A DNA stretch of 18,088 nucleotides from JALWSI01 sp964569095 [NCBI: uncultured Aquificales bacterium] (GTDB taxonomy: Bacteria > Thermosulfidibacterota > Thermosulfidibacteria > Thermosulfidibacterales): positions 1 to 18,088 of the forward strand of contig CAZMTB010000119.1 of the NCBI GenBank assembly GCA_964569095.1, written 5' to 3'. A program made the translations under genes and the position numbers. Positions 1-6,968 of the stretch are shown here, one piece after another. Below the pieces are notes generated by a model, which worked only from the letters and a program-made list of their open reading frames with translations, was not told the DNA's origin and did no database searches. Every line of letters starts with the position of its first letter. Positions within the stretch are counted from its first letter, which is position 1.

Positions 1-2
1 TC

Positions 3-797
3 ACCGGTTTCCACGATGACTTCGGGGGCCACGCCACCAAGAGCTCCAACTGGAACATCGACTGGTACTCCGGGACCCAGATCACCGTGGCCATGCTGGC
101 AGCCCTTCTCTGGAGGCGCAAGACCGGTCTCGGTACCATGATCGAGTTCTCCCAGGTGCAGGCCGCTACCAGGTGTCTTGGCTACACCACCCCGCTCTAC
201 GGGCGTTTCGGAATCGTTCGTCAGCGTTGGGGTAACTGGGACACCCAGCTCTGCGTCCACGGCATCATCATCTGTGGCAAGTCCGACTATCCCAACGACA
301 GGAACCCGCAGCTCAGGGAAGAGGCACGCTACGTGATGGTTAGTGCCTTCAACGATCCCGACTTCAAGGAGCTGTGCAAGGTGATAAGCCGCATGGACCT
401 CTACGATAAGTACATGAACCACAAAGACAGGGTGGAGGCCGAGGCCCAGGTTGAGATCTACCACGAGCTGGAGAAGTGGGCTGCCGACAAGAGCCGCTCT
501 GAGGTGGTGCGCATACTGAAAGAGGCCGGTCTGCTCGCCATGCCCGTCCTCAACGACCAGGAGGTTTACGAGTCGGACCACTACCGCGAGAGGGGAACCC
601 TGCGCTGGCAGGCCGATCCCATCTACGGTGACTTCCTGGTGCAGAGTACCTACAGCTGCGGGCTCATGTCCAAGACCCCCAGGCGTAAGCTGTGGGATCT
701 CCGGCCGGTGGGTGCCGACAACGTCAAGATCTACCACGAGCTTCTGGGCTATCCCATGAGCACCCTCAAAGAGTGGTACGAGAAGACCATCATATAA
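3..797 (+). CDS. Family III CoA-transferase (CaiB/BaiF type), 5' end outside window
   Basis: This is the C-terminal part (264 residues) of an enzyme that moves CoA between carboxylic acids. The frame is open from the first bases, so the true start lies upstream; the first ATG in frame (87) is internal. Visible family signs are the D-W-Y-S-G-T-Q turn followed by an alanine-rich helix, then R-R-K-T-G-L-G and an I-E-F-S-Q-V-Q-A stretch. The C-terminus has the usual D-L-R-P-V-G...H-E-L-L-G-Y ending. The catalytic Asp region lies upstream, so the substrate cannot be read. It is followed 13 bases later by a run of small genes that seem to share its transcript. Such enzymes often activate organic acids in anaerobic degradation, for example succinyl-CoA:benzylsuccinate transfer. 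That specific role is only a possibility here. Confidence 0.88.
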   Translation, partial: TGFHDDFGGHATKSSNWNIDWYSGTQITVAMLAALLWRRKTGLGTMIEFSQVQAATRCLGYTTPLYGRFGIVRQRWGNWDTQLCVHGIIICGKSDYPNDRNPQLREEARYVMVSAFNDPDFKELCKVISRMDLYDKYMNHKDRVEAEAQVEIYHELEKWAADKSRSEVVRILKEAGLLAMPVLNDQEVYESDHYRERGTLRWQADPIYGDFLVQSTYSCGLMSKTPRRKLWDLRPVGADNVKIYHELLGYPMSTLKEWYEKTII

Positions 798-810
798 GGG
801 GGATAGGCTA

Positions 811-1299
811 ATGTGTGATATAATTTGGTGCAAAAAAGAGATAGACGGTAAGGTGTGCAACACCGTTAACTATCTGGACCCCTTCAACTTCTGGAACTGG
901 GAGGGAAAGATAGCCTGCGCCGAGTGTGGCACAGTCTACTACATCTACATGATAGAGGGATGGATGTACAAGGGTCCAGAGGAGCAGCCCCCTGGAACCG
1001 AGCCCGACATCCTTCCGCTCTACGCCGACAAGCCGCTGGAGGGTTACAAGAACTACCTGCCTGGGACCGAGGGAAGAACGAGACCCTACCTCTGTCTGCC
1101 CAGGCACATCTACCTTGGTCAACCCGATCCAGTGAAGTTTAGCGTGAGGGGATATCCTGTTAGGGGACAGCGTCCCCAGCCCAAGTCCACCGGTCCTCTG
1201 GGCTCCGCAGGATTCAAGTGGCCGATCGAGGAGTTGTCCCCTGAGCTGTGGGAGGAGTTCCTCGACAGGAAGAAGAGGGGCTTGGTTAGAGACTGGTAA
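811..1299 (+). CDS. Cysteine-rich small protein with zinc-ribbon-like N-terminus, unknown function
   Basis: I do not recognise this 162-residue protein. Cysteines lie at positions 2, 7, 16, 36 and 39, with the last two as C-A-E-C-G, and another at about 95. The N-terminal spacing resembles a zinc ribbon or rubredoxin-like knuckle. The segment between the cysteines is rich in aromatic residues (F-N-F-W-N-W). The rest is proline- and glycine-rich with no membrane segment and ends in a charged helix. The ATG follows a purine-rich GGGGGATAGG ribosome site. It sits between the CoA-transferase and another cysteine-rich gene, which suggests a subunit or assembly factor of an enzyme encoded in the same operon. 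No glycyl-radical or other large catalytic subunit is visible in the window. Confidence 0.8.
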   Translation: MCDIIWCKKEIDGKVCNTVNYLDPFNFWNWEGKIACAECGTVYYIYMIEGWMYKGPEEQPPGTEPDILPLYADKPLEGYKNYLPGTEGRTRPYLCLPRHIYLGQPDPVKFSVRGYPVRGQRPQPKSTGPLGSAGFKWPIEELSPELWEEFLDRKKRGLVRDW

Positions 1300-1314
1300 A
1301 GGAGGAGGCGATCC

Positions 1315-1575
1315 ATGGGAATTGACAGGAGCTTTTTGAATAAACCCAAAGAGGAGATGACGCCGGCCGAGTTTAAGCTCATGATCCTCGAGCCCGAGAA
1401 GGACAGCGATCACATCTGCTGGGGCTGCAAGTACTTCAAGCCCGTTATCAAGAACTCTCAGTTCCCTCCGGCAGACATAATCGGTTGGTGCAAGAAGATC
1501 CATTGGCCCTTCTTCTGGTGCGTCCCCGAGCACAGGATTGTGAAGAAGTGCTACGCCTATGAAGAGATAAAATAG
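1315..1575 (+). CDS. Small protein with five cysteines, candidate Fe-S or zinc protein
   Basis: The 86-residue product has cysteines at 35, 38, 59, 69 and 79, giving C-x2-C-x20-C-x9-C-x9-C. Aromatic residues crowd around them (I-C-W-G-C-K-Y-F; H-W-P-F-F-W-C). A C-x2-C followed by later single cysteines in an aromatic setting recalls the small HiPIP-like [4Fe-4S] subunits of fumarate-adding glycyl-radical enzymes such as BssB and BssC. The likeness is in pattern only, and a zinc site is equally possible. The ATG has a strong AAAGGAGG ribosome site (1298-1305) at good spacing. It starts 15 bases after the preceding gene and the next one follows directly, so the genes are probably translated from one message. 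The name is withheld because no specific family match can be shown from sequence alone. Confidence 0.82.
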   Translation: MGIDRSFLNKPKEEMTPAEFKLMILEPEKDSDHICWGCKYFKPVIKNSQFPPADIIGWCKKIHWPFFWCVPEHRIVKKCYAYEEIK

Positions 1576-1872
1576 GTGACCATGGACGAAGACGTCAGGA
1601 AGGAACTGGAATCGCTCAAGTGTATGGTGGTGGCCTGGAAGGAGAGCTACATCAAGCGTGCCTACGAGGAGGGCGTTGGGTGTGCTTACCTTCTGAAGGA
1701 GTACGTGGCCGAGATAGACGAGATGGTCTATCCCTATGTCTACAAGATCTACAAGCTTGGAGGCATGGAGAGAGAGGATTTGGACTCCTTCATGGACTTC
1801 TGCCAGACACAGGCGGTGGAGTTCCTTGAGATCCTGAATGAGATGCATCAAAAGGAGGAGAAACATGCCTGA
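1576..1872 (+). CDS. Small alpha-helical protein, unknown function
   Basis: This 98-residue acidic protein looks all-helical, with long stretches rich in Glu, Lys, Tyr and Leu. It has single cysteines at 16, 36 and 76 and no clear motif. The GTG start at 1576 touches the stop codon of the gene before it; an ATG at 1582 is a fair alternative, because its ribosome site is no better or worse defined. The end overlaps the next gene by eight bases. The tight packing makes it a member of the same operon as the two cysteine-rich proteins, perhaps a structural partner. No function is assigned. Confidence 0.75.
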   Translation: MTMDEDVRKELESLKCMVVAWKESYIKRAYEEGVGCAYLLKEYVAEIDEMVYPYVYKIYKLGGMEREDLDSFMDFCQTQAVEFLEILNEMHQKEEKHA

Positions 1873-2296
1873 GAGATATAGAGTAGTGTGTTGCGGATTC
1901 GATCCTATGCTCGTCAGGGGCTACGTGAAGACTGGGGCCAGGGCGATCTGGTGGTATCTGAGCAACGAGACCTTTGACGAGTTCAAGCCCCAGCCAGGAG
2001 ACACGGTGAGCGGCAGGCTGCTCGCGGTGTACGACTGGGAGGGTGAGAAGCTGGCAGAGACAGACGAGCCCTTCGAGTGGAAGACCAGTGCAGAGTCTGG
2101 ATACGCTGTGTTGGTTCCGCCCGATGTGATCGTCAAGTACGAGCTCACGGCGTGGAAGTACCTCGAGCTGATCGTGGAGAAGGTGGCCGGTAAGGACGTC
2201 TATCCCGGGGAGGAGAAGGCGTTCAAGATGTGGCCCATTGAGACCATGGGCAAGGTCCATCCATACAAGCTCGAGTTCATCCCGCCAGTGGACTAA
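1865..2296 (+). CDS. Small beta-rich protein, unknown function, last gene of the operon
   Basis: The 143-residue product is not recognised. The ATG at 1865 is chosen over an upstream in-frame ATG at 1838 because AAGGAGG (1852-1858) lies six bases before it. The N-terminus has a C-C-G-F step. The middle alternates hydrophobic and polar residues around G-D-T-V-S-G-R-L-L-A-V, which reads like an OB-fold or small beta-barrel. No signal peptide or membrane segment is seen. It overlaps the helical gene upstream and is followed by an intrinsic terminator, so it closes the operon that begins at or before the CoA-transferase. Confidence 0.8.
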   Translation: MPERYRVVCCGFDPMLVRGYVKTGARAIWWYLSNETFDEFKPQPGDTVSGRLLAVYDWEGEKLAETDEPFEWKTSAESGYAVLVPPDVIVKYELTAWKYLELIVEKVAGKDVYPGEEKAFKMWPIETMGKVHPYKLEFIPPVD

Positions 2297-2309
2297 CCCT
2301 TTGTATTCC

Positions 2310-2342
2310 AAGGCGCCCCTCGTAAGAGGGGCGCCTTTTTAT
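2310..2342 (+). terminator. Intrinsic terminator of the CoA-transferase/small-gene operon
   Basis: A perfect 12-bp stem (AAGGCGCCCCTC pairing with GAGGGGCGCCTT) closes a GTAA loop and runs into a T tract. It lies 13 bases after the last small gene. The stem is GC-rich and has a textbook shape. It can also be read as a weaker terminator on the other strand, because the left arm starts with AA only. Confidence 0.93.
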
Positions 2343-2361
2343 TGTACACGGTAGGGGTCGA

Positions 2362-2390
2362 TTGATGGCTTCTTTACCATTTAGTATTGG
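2362..2390 (+). promoter_or_regulatory. Possible sigma-70-type promoter for the MBL-TPR gene
   Basis: TTGATG (2362-2367) could be a -35 box. TAGTAT (2383-2388, spacer 15) or TATTGG (2385-2390, spacer 17) could be the -10 box. Matches are only partial. The position between a strong terminator and the next ribosome site makes a promoter expected here, which is the main support. Confidence 0.3.
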
Positions 2391-2419
2391 TCTGTCAGAA
2401 CGCTATCCAAGGAGGACCT

Positions 2420-3673
2420 ATGAGCGAGGAACCTGTGAAAAACGAGCAAGAGGGTGGATACCATATACGCACCGACGAGGAGAGGCTCAAGGAGTGGATC
2501 CCGCTGAAGGAGGTGGGGTGTAAAGGGGAAGATGCTTTCTTCGAGCGGTGTCTCTTTCTGGAGGGATTTGACATTTCTTCTAACATGTACGCCATCACTG
2601 GAGACTACCTATCACTGGTGGAGGCGGGTAACGACTACACGGCCTTTATCCAGCTCTTTAAGCGCGGGTACAAACCCGAGGATGTTCGCAAGGTGTTTCT
2701 CACCCATGGCCATCCCGAGCATGTCATGGGACTCCTCGAACTCTTCAGGTATCCCAGCGTTCAGCAGACCAAGAATATAGAGGTGTTTGTGGGAGACGGT
2801 GCCCCGGAATCTCTGGTTAAGGTGGTGACGGAGTTCGGGTGCAAGGTTACCCAGGTGAAGAACGGTGACATCTTGGATCTCAGTGGAATTCCAATGCGGG
2901 TTGTTCACACTCCGGGTCACACCCTGGACAGCATCTGCCTTCTCCACGAGGATACCCGTACCATCTTCACGGGAGACACGGTTCTGCCCTTTGCGGCATC
3001 TACCCCAGACGAGATAGGAGGAGGTAGGCAGGACTACCTTCTATTCAGCATAAAGATCTTGAGGCACATGAACCTGGAGAACCTTCTCCCCGGTCACGGA
3101 ATGCCGGTTATCGGGGCCGAGGCTACCAAAAAGGTGCTAGACGGCAACTACGCTGGGGCCATTAAGAAGATAGTGGGGCTTGGCACCTCTTGGATAGACG
3201 GGGCAGCCTTTCTCGTGAGAAAGGGCTACCTCGAAGAGTGCCTCTTCTGTTGCGAGAGGGAGCTGGACGAGAATCCTGACGCACTGAAGGTGCTGGAGCT
3301 CAGGGCCTCGTGTCTCAGCGACCTTGGCAGGTTCAAGGAGGCCATAGAGGCCTTCGAAGACCTTTTGAAGAGAGAGGAGAACTACCCCTTTGCCCTTCTT
3401 GGTAAGGGCTTTGCACTGATGGGATTGGAGAAGTACCAAGAGGCTATTCCTTTCTTCGACATGGTGATAGACTCCGATCCTGATTCCCAACACGCAAAGA
3501 GTGCCAAGATGTACAAGGGAATGGCCCTCTATTTGTTGGGTAGGTTCGACGAGGCGTTGGACATAGAGGACTTCAGGGAGGAGTTCGTAGAGAGGTTTAA
3601 AGAGAGCATAAGGCAGAAGAAGGCCAAGGGCAATCTGGGAAGAGATCCCTTTGGAAGGCCAGGGGGTAGATGA
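2420..3673 (+). CDS. Metallo-beta-lactamase fold hydrolase with C-terminal TPR repeats
   Basis: The 417-residue protein has an MBL fold in roughly residues 40-235. The metal motif at 96-101 reads H-G-H-P-E-H, with later ligands H163/H167 (H-T-P-G-H-T), D186 (F-T-G-D-T) and H226 (L-L-P-G-H-G). The usual Asp of HxHxDH is Glu100 here; all other ligands are in place. Residues about 265-385 form helical pairs typical of TPR repeats (D-L-G-R-F-K-E-A; G-L-E-K-Y-Q-E-A; L-L-G-R-F-D-E-A), pointing to a protein partner. No signal peptide is present, so it is probably cytoplasmic. The ATG at 2420 is chosen because AAGGAGG lies at 2409-2415; a longer frame starts at 2387. It lies 14 bases before a thioesterase gene. 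A thioester or glyoxalase II-like substrate is plausible but unproven. Confidence 0.85.
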   Translation: MSEEPVKNEQEGGYHIRTDEERLKEWIPLKEVGCKGEDAFFERCLFLEGFDISSNMYAITGDYLSLVEAGNDYTAFIQLFKRGYKPEDVRKVFLTHGHPEHVMGLLELFRYPSVQQTKNIEVFVGDGAPESLVKVVTEFGCKVTQVKNGDILDLSGIPMRVVHTPGHTLDSICLLHEDTRTIFTGDTVLPFAASTPDEIGGGRQDYLLFSIKILRHMNLENLLPGHGMPVIGAEATKKVLDGNYAGAIKKIVGLGTSWIDGAAFLVRKGYLEECLFCCERELDENPDALKVLELRASCLSDLGRFKEAIEAFEDLLKREENYPFALLGKGFALMGLEKYQEAIPFFDMVIDSDPDSQHAKSAKMYKGMALYLLGRFDEALDIEDFREEFVERFKESIRQKKAKGNLGRDPFGRPGGR

Positions 3674-3686
3674 GAAGGAGGAGACC

Positions 3687-4109
3687 ATGAAGGAGAGTTT
3701 GAAGCCGGGTCTGACCTACGAGCACCGGTTCGTGGTTCCCGAGTCGAAGACCGTGCCCGCCCTCTATCCAGAGGCGGAGGAGTTTCTGGTTATGCCCAAG
3801 GTGTTTGCCACCGGTTTCTTGGTTGGCTTGATGGAGTGGGCCTGCATAAAGGCCATAAATCCTTACATTGATTGGCCGAACGAGCAGACCGTGGGTACCC
3901 ACGTCAACATCAGCCACCAGGCGGCCACTCCCGTTGGTTTCGAGGTTACCGTTAAGGTGGAGCTCTTAAAGGTGGAGGGTAAGAAGCTGACCTTTGCCGT
4001 TGAGGCCCACGACGGGGTGGATCTCATATCAAAGGGGGTGCACGAGAGGTTCGTGATCAACAGGGAGAAGTTCGAGAAGAGGCTGCAGGAGAAGGCCTCC
4101 AAAGGGTAG
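3687..4109 (+). CDS. FlK-like hotdog acyl-CoA thioesterase
   Basis: The 140-residue protein fits the fluoroacetyl-CoA thioesterase (FlK) type of hotdog fold, which hydrolyses acyl-CoA thioesters. Thr42, Glu50 and His77 fall in the same contexts as the FlK catalytic triad: A-T-G-F-L-V, L-M-E-W-A-C and I-S-H-Q-A-A-T-P-V-G. The C-terminal strand pattern (V-H-E-R-F-V-I) is also typical. Relatives are mostly housekeeping thioesterases of unknown acyl preference, so fluoroacetate is not implied. The ATG at 3687 has a GGAGGAG ribosome site at 3678-3684. The gene follows the MBL-TPR gene by 13 bases, and both may act on CoA or other thioesters. No terminator is obvious after it, apart from a small palindrome near 4152-4162. 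Confidence 0.85.
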   Translation: MKESLKPGLTYEHRFVVPESKTVPALYPEAEEFLVMPKVFATGFLVGLMEWACIKAINPYIDWPNEQTVGTHVNISHQAATPVGFEVTVKVELLKVEGKKLTFAVEAHDGVDLISKGVHERFVINREKFEKRLQEKASKG

Positions 4110-4162
4110 TGAGAGTGCCTTTTGGGGATTGTTAGATTTTTCTCAAAACCCGCCTTCAAGGC

Positions 4163-4190
4163 TTGACGGGGGAAGGGGGAATGTCGTAAC
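4163..4190 (+). promoter_or_regulatory. Possible promoter for tRNA-Val
   Basis: TTGACG (4163-4168) matches five of six -35 bases. The best -10 candidate is CGTAAC (4185-4190, spacer 16), which matches only three. The tRNA begins 27 bases after it, a sensible distance. An 11-bp palindrome (GCCTTCAAGGC, 4152-4162) abuts the -35 box and might be an operator or a terminator remnant. Confidence 0.35.
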
Positions 4191-4217
4191 TTCTGCCCCC
4201 GATGGTAGAGAAGGTGA

Positions 4218-4292
4218 AGGCACGTAGCTCAGGGGGAGAGCACTTGCTTGACGCGCAAGGGGTCGGCGGTTCAAATCCGCCCGTGCCTACCA
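4218..4292 (+). tRNA. tRNA-Val (anticodon GAC), CCA encoded
   Basis: A full cloverleaf can be drawn: acceptor AGGCACG/CGTGCCT, D stem GCTC/GAGC, anticodon stem CTTGC/GCAAG with loop TTGACGC, and T arm GGCGG/CCGCC with loop TTCAAAT. Every stem is fully paired. The variable loop has five bases, and ACCA follows the acceptor, so the tail is encoded. The anticodon GAC reads GUC and GUU valine codons, and the discriminator base is A, as in valine tRNAs. The first pair is A1-U72 rather than G1-C72, which is uncommon. The gene sits alone between the thioesterase gene and thrS. Confidence 0.95.
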
Positions 4293-4300
4293 TTGCCCTG

Positions 4301-4334
4301 GTTCCCACCAACCTGAGCGGGGGGTACTCTTTTT
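4301..4334 (+). terminator. Possible weak terminator after tRNA-Val
   Basis: GTTCCCACC (4301-4309) can pair with GGGGGGTAC (4319-4327) apart from two mismatches. A nine-base loop separates the arms and TCTTTTT follows directly. It would end the tRNA transcript or act as a leader hairpin before thrS. No T-box or riboswitch pattern could be made out in the rest of the thrS leader (4335-4398). Confidence 0.4.
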
Positions 4335-4398
4335 AAGTGTATCCTCCTTTCTCTACGGCAAAAAGTTTTCTCTATTCACCCTTAAGGAGGAGTCTCTG

Positions 4399-6312
4399 GT
4401 GGCTATAAGTGTGAAGGTTCTGCCTGAAAATAGAACGGGAAGCGTAGAAGAGGGGACCACCGTGCTTGACGCCCTGAAGGCGGTGCATCCCAAGGTTGCC
4501 AAAAAGGCGTTGGTTGCCAAAGTTAACGGCAAGACGGTGGATCTATCCACCCCTCTCACCTCTGATGCCGAGATACTTCCCCTCACCTTTGAAGACGAGG
4601 AGGGAAGGGAGACCTATTGGCACAGCACTTCCCACGTCATGGCAGCGGCGGTTCAAGACCTCTTCCCCGGGGTACAGGTGACCATAGGACCTGCTATAGA
4701 GAAGGGGTTCTACTACGACTTCGATTACGAGCGTCCCTTCACCCCCGAGGACCTAGAAAAGATAGAAGAGAGGATGAGGGAGCTCATCAAGGAGAACCAT
4801 CCCTTCGTGAGGAAGGAGGTCTCCAGGGAAGAGGCCATCGCCAGATTCAGGGAGATGGGGGAGCACTACAAGGTTGAGTTGATAGAGGAGCTTCCCGAAG
4901 AGGAGACCATCTCTCTCTACGAGACGGGGCCCTTTGTGGACCTGTGCAGGGGACCCCACATCACCAGTACCGGAAAGATAGGGGCGGTGAAGCTGCTCAG
5001 CGTAGCCGGTGCCTACTGGAGGGGCGACGAGAGAAACCCTATGCTCCAAAGGATATACGGCATATCCTTTCCCACCCAGAAGCAGCTAAAAGAGTACCTG
5101 AACTTTCTCGAAGAGGCCCGCAGAAGGGACCACCGGCGTTTGGGCAGGGAGCTTGATCTCTTTAGCATAAGGGACGAGGTTGGTCCGGGGTTCGTCATCT
5201 ACCATCCCAAAGGTGCCCTGGTTCGCACCCTGTTGGAGGACTTCGAGAGACGGGAGCACCTGAAGAGGGGCTACGAGATAGTGATTGGTCCCATGCTGCT
5301 CAAGGCAGAGCTCTGGGAGAGGTCGGGGCACATGGATCACTACAGGGAGTTCATGTACTTCACCGAGGTGGATGAAGAGACCTACGGAATAAAGCCCATG
5401 AACTGCCTCTCACACATTCTCATCTACAAGTCGAAGATCCGTAGTTACAGGGATCTGCCCATACGCTACTTCGAGCTGGGCACCGTGCACCGCCACGAGA
5501 AGTCCGGCGTACTTCACGGCCTGCTGAGGGCACGGGCCTTCACCCAGGACGACGCCCATATCTTTTGCACTCCCCACCAGCTCCAGGACGAGATAGTTGG
5601 GGTCATGGAGTTCATAGACGAGGTTATGGGGGTGTTCGGTTTCTCCTACGAGGTTGAGATCAGCACCAGGCCCGAGAAGTCTATTGGCAGCGACGAGATA
5701 TGGGAGAGGGCCACCAATGCCTTAAAGGATGCCCTGGAGAGACTGGGACTATCCTACGACATATGCGAGGGGGAGGGGGCCTTCTACGGTCCCAAGATAG
5801 ACGTGAAGCTGACAGATGCCATTGGCAGGAAGTGGCAATGCGGCACAGTGCAGTGTGACTTTGCCCTTCCAGAGCGCTTCGACGTCACCTACGTGGACTC
5901 AGACGGGGAGAGAAAGCGGCCGGTAATGATACACAGGGTGATTCTGGGTTCCATAGACAGGTTTCTCGGGGTGTTGATCGAGCATTACGCAGGGGCGTTT
6001 CCCACATGGTTGGCCCCCGTCCAGGCGAGGATCATGCCCATAACCGATGCCCAGGCCGATTACGCCAAGGATGTGCTTCAGAGGTTCAAAGAGGCAGGAA
6101 TACGAACAGAGGCAGACCTGAGAAACGAGAAGCTAAACCTGAAGATAAGGGAGGCCCAGGTCGAGAAGGTTCCCTACATGTGCATAGTGGGCAAGAGGGA
6201 GGCTGAGGCCGGTACTTTAAGCCTTAGGAGTCGCAAAGAGGGTGACCTGGGAGTCTTTTCGGTAGATGAGGTGATTGAACGTATCGTTCAGGAGATAGAG
6301 TCCAAAAAGTGA
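4399..6312 (+). CDS. thrS: Threonyl-tRNA synthetase
   Basis: ThrS attaches threonine to tRNA-Thr and edits serine mistakes in the cytoplasm. The 637-residue protein has all four parts: an N-terminal TGS domain (about 1-62), the editing domain with H-S-T-S-H (75-79) and C-R-G-P-H near 183, a class II core, and a C-terminal anticodon-binding domain from about residue 535. Zinc ligands are seen as P-M-N-C-L-S-H, D-D-A-H-I-F and V-M-I-H-R-V. Motif 2 is present as T-V-H-R-H-E, and motif 3 as I-L-G-S-I-D-R-F. The GTG start follows AAGGAGG (4384-4390) by eight bases. It is paired with infC downstream, a widespread bacterial order. Length is normal for the family. Confidence 0.98.
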   Translation: MAISVKVLPENRTGSVEEGTTVLDALKAVHPKVAKKALVAKVNGKTVDLSTPLTSDAEILPLTFEDEEGRETYWHSTSHVMAAAVQDLFPGVQVTIGPAIEKGFYYDFDYERPFTPEDLEKIEERMRELIKENHPFVRKEVSREEAIARFREMGEHYKVELIEELPEEETISLYETGPFVDLCRGPHITSTGKIGAVKLLSVAGAYWRGDERNPMLQRIYGISFPTQKQLKEYLNFLEEARRRDHRRLGRELDLFSIRDEVGPGFVIYHPKGALVRTLLEDFERREHLKRGYEIVIGPMLLKAELWERSGHMDHYREFMYFTEVDEETYGIKPMNCLSHILIYKSKIRSYRDLPIRYFELGTVHRHEKSGVLHGLLRARAFTQDDAHIFCTPHQLQDEIVGVMEFIDEVMGVFGFSYEVEISTRPEKSIGSDEIWERATNALKDALERLGLSYDICEGEGAFYGPKIDVKLTDAIGRKWQCGTVQCDFALPERFDVTYVDSDGERKRPVMIHRVILGSIDRFLGVLIEHYAGAFPTWLAPVQARIMPITDAQADYAKDVLQRFKEAGIRTEADLRNEKLNLKIREAQVEKVPYMCIVGKREAEAGTLSLRSRKEGDLGVFSVDEVIERIVQEIESKK

Positions 6313-6338
6313 ACTTTTAAGGAGGGTTATTACACAGC

Positions 6339-6944
6339 GTGAGAATGATGGGAGTTCCGGTACCGCCCAACAAGGATGATTCTAACATCCGGTGCAACGA
6401 GAACATAACCGCCCCAGAGGTCAGGGTGGTTGATGCCGATGGCAACCAGCTCGGCATACTACCCATTCACGAGGCTTTGATGGCTGCGAGGGAGAGGGGT
6501 CTGGATCTGGTGGAGGTGGCTCCCAACGCGTCTCCCCCTGTCTGTCGAATCATGGACGTCGGTAAGTTCAAGTATCAGCAGCAGAAGAAGGCCCAGGCCG
6601 CCAAGAAGAAGCAGCACATCATCCAGGTGAAAGAGATCCGCATGCGCCCCAAGATAGACCAGCACGACTACAACGTTAAGTTGAAGCACCTGCGGCGCTT
6701 CCTGGAGGAGGGCAACAAGGCCAAGGTGACCGTAAGGTTCCGGGGGAGGGAGATGGCCTTTGTTGAGGCCGGGCACGAGGTGATCCAGAGGCTGGTGGAG
6801 GATCTTAGCGACATAGCCACCATAGAGAAGCTACCCGAGATGGACGGGCGTTTCATGGTTGCGGTCTTCTCTCCCAAGCAGCAGGAGAAGGAGAAGAAGA
6901 AGGCTGCCAAGAAGGGCAAGGTAGAGGGTTCAGCGGAGGCGTGA
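6339..6944 (+). CDS. infC: Translation initiation factor IF-3
   Basis: IF-3 binds the 30S subunit, checks the start codon and prevents early 50S joining. The 201-residue protein shows the family patterns P-P-V-C-R-I-M-D in the N-domain and F-R-G-R-E-M-A in the C-domain, joined by a lysine-rich linker. It has an extra Lys-rich C-terminal tail (K-E-K-K-K-A-A-K-K). The GTG at 6339 gives the best start, although AAGGAGGG (6319-6326) is 12 bases away; ATG codons at 6345 and 6348 are farther still. IF-3 genes often use rare starts such as ATT for autoregulation, but no in-frame ATT lies upstream here. It follows thrS by 26 bases. rpmI and rplT do not follow. Confidence 0.97.
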   Translation: MRMMGVPVPPNKDDSNIRCNENITAPEVRVVDADGNQLGILPIHEALMAARERGLDLVEVAPNASPPVCRIMDVGKFKYQQQKKAQAAKKKQHIIQVKEIRMRPKIDQHDYNVKLKHLRRFLEEGNKAKVTVRFRGREMAFVEAGHEVIQRLVEDLSDIATIEKLPEMDGRFMVAVFSPKQQEKEKKKAAKKGKVEGSAEA

Positions 6945-6968
6945 GCCTCCCGGAAGGAGGTAGTTGTC

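Noticed and set aside
808-1866. Minus-strand open frame of 352 codons opposite the small genes
   Set aside because: It has no ribosome site or recognisable domain and spans three real genes that carry good ribosome sites on the + strand. It is a coding shadow.
4149-4170. Short palindromic and GC-rich repeats before the tRNA
   Set aside because: They are short and their arms do not form one strong hairpin with a T tract, so no terminator was called; only noted beside the promoter.
4293-4398. T-box or other riboswitch in the thrS leader
   Set aside because: Only about 100 bases are available and no T-box core or specifier-like hairpin was seen.
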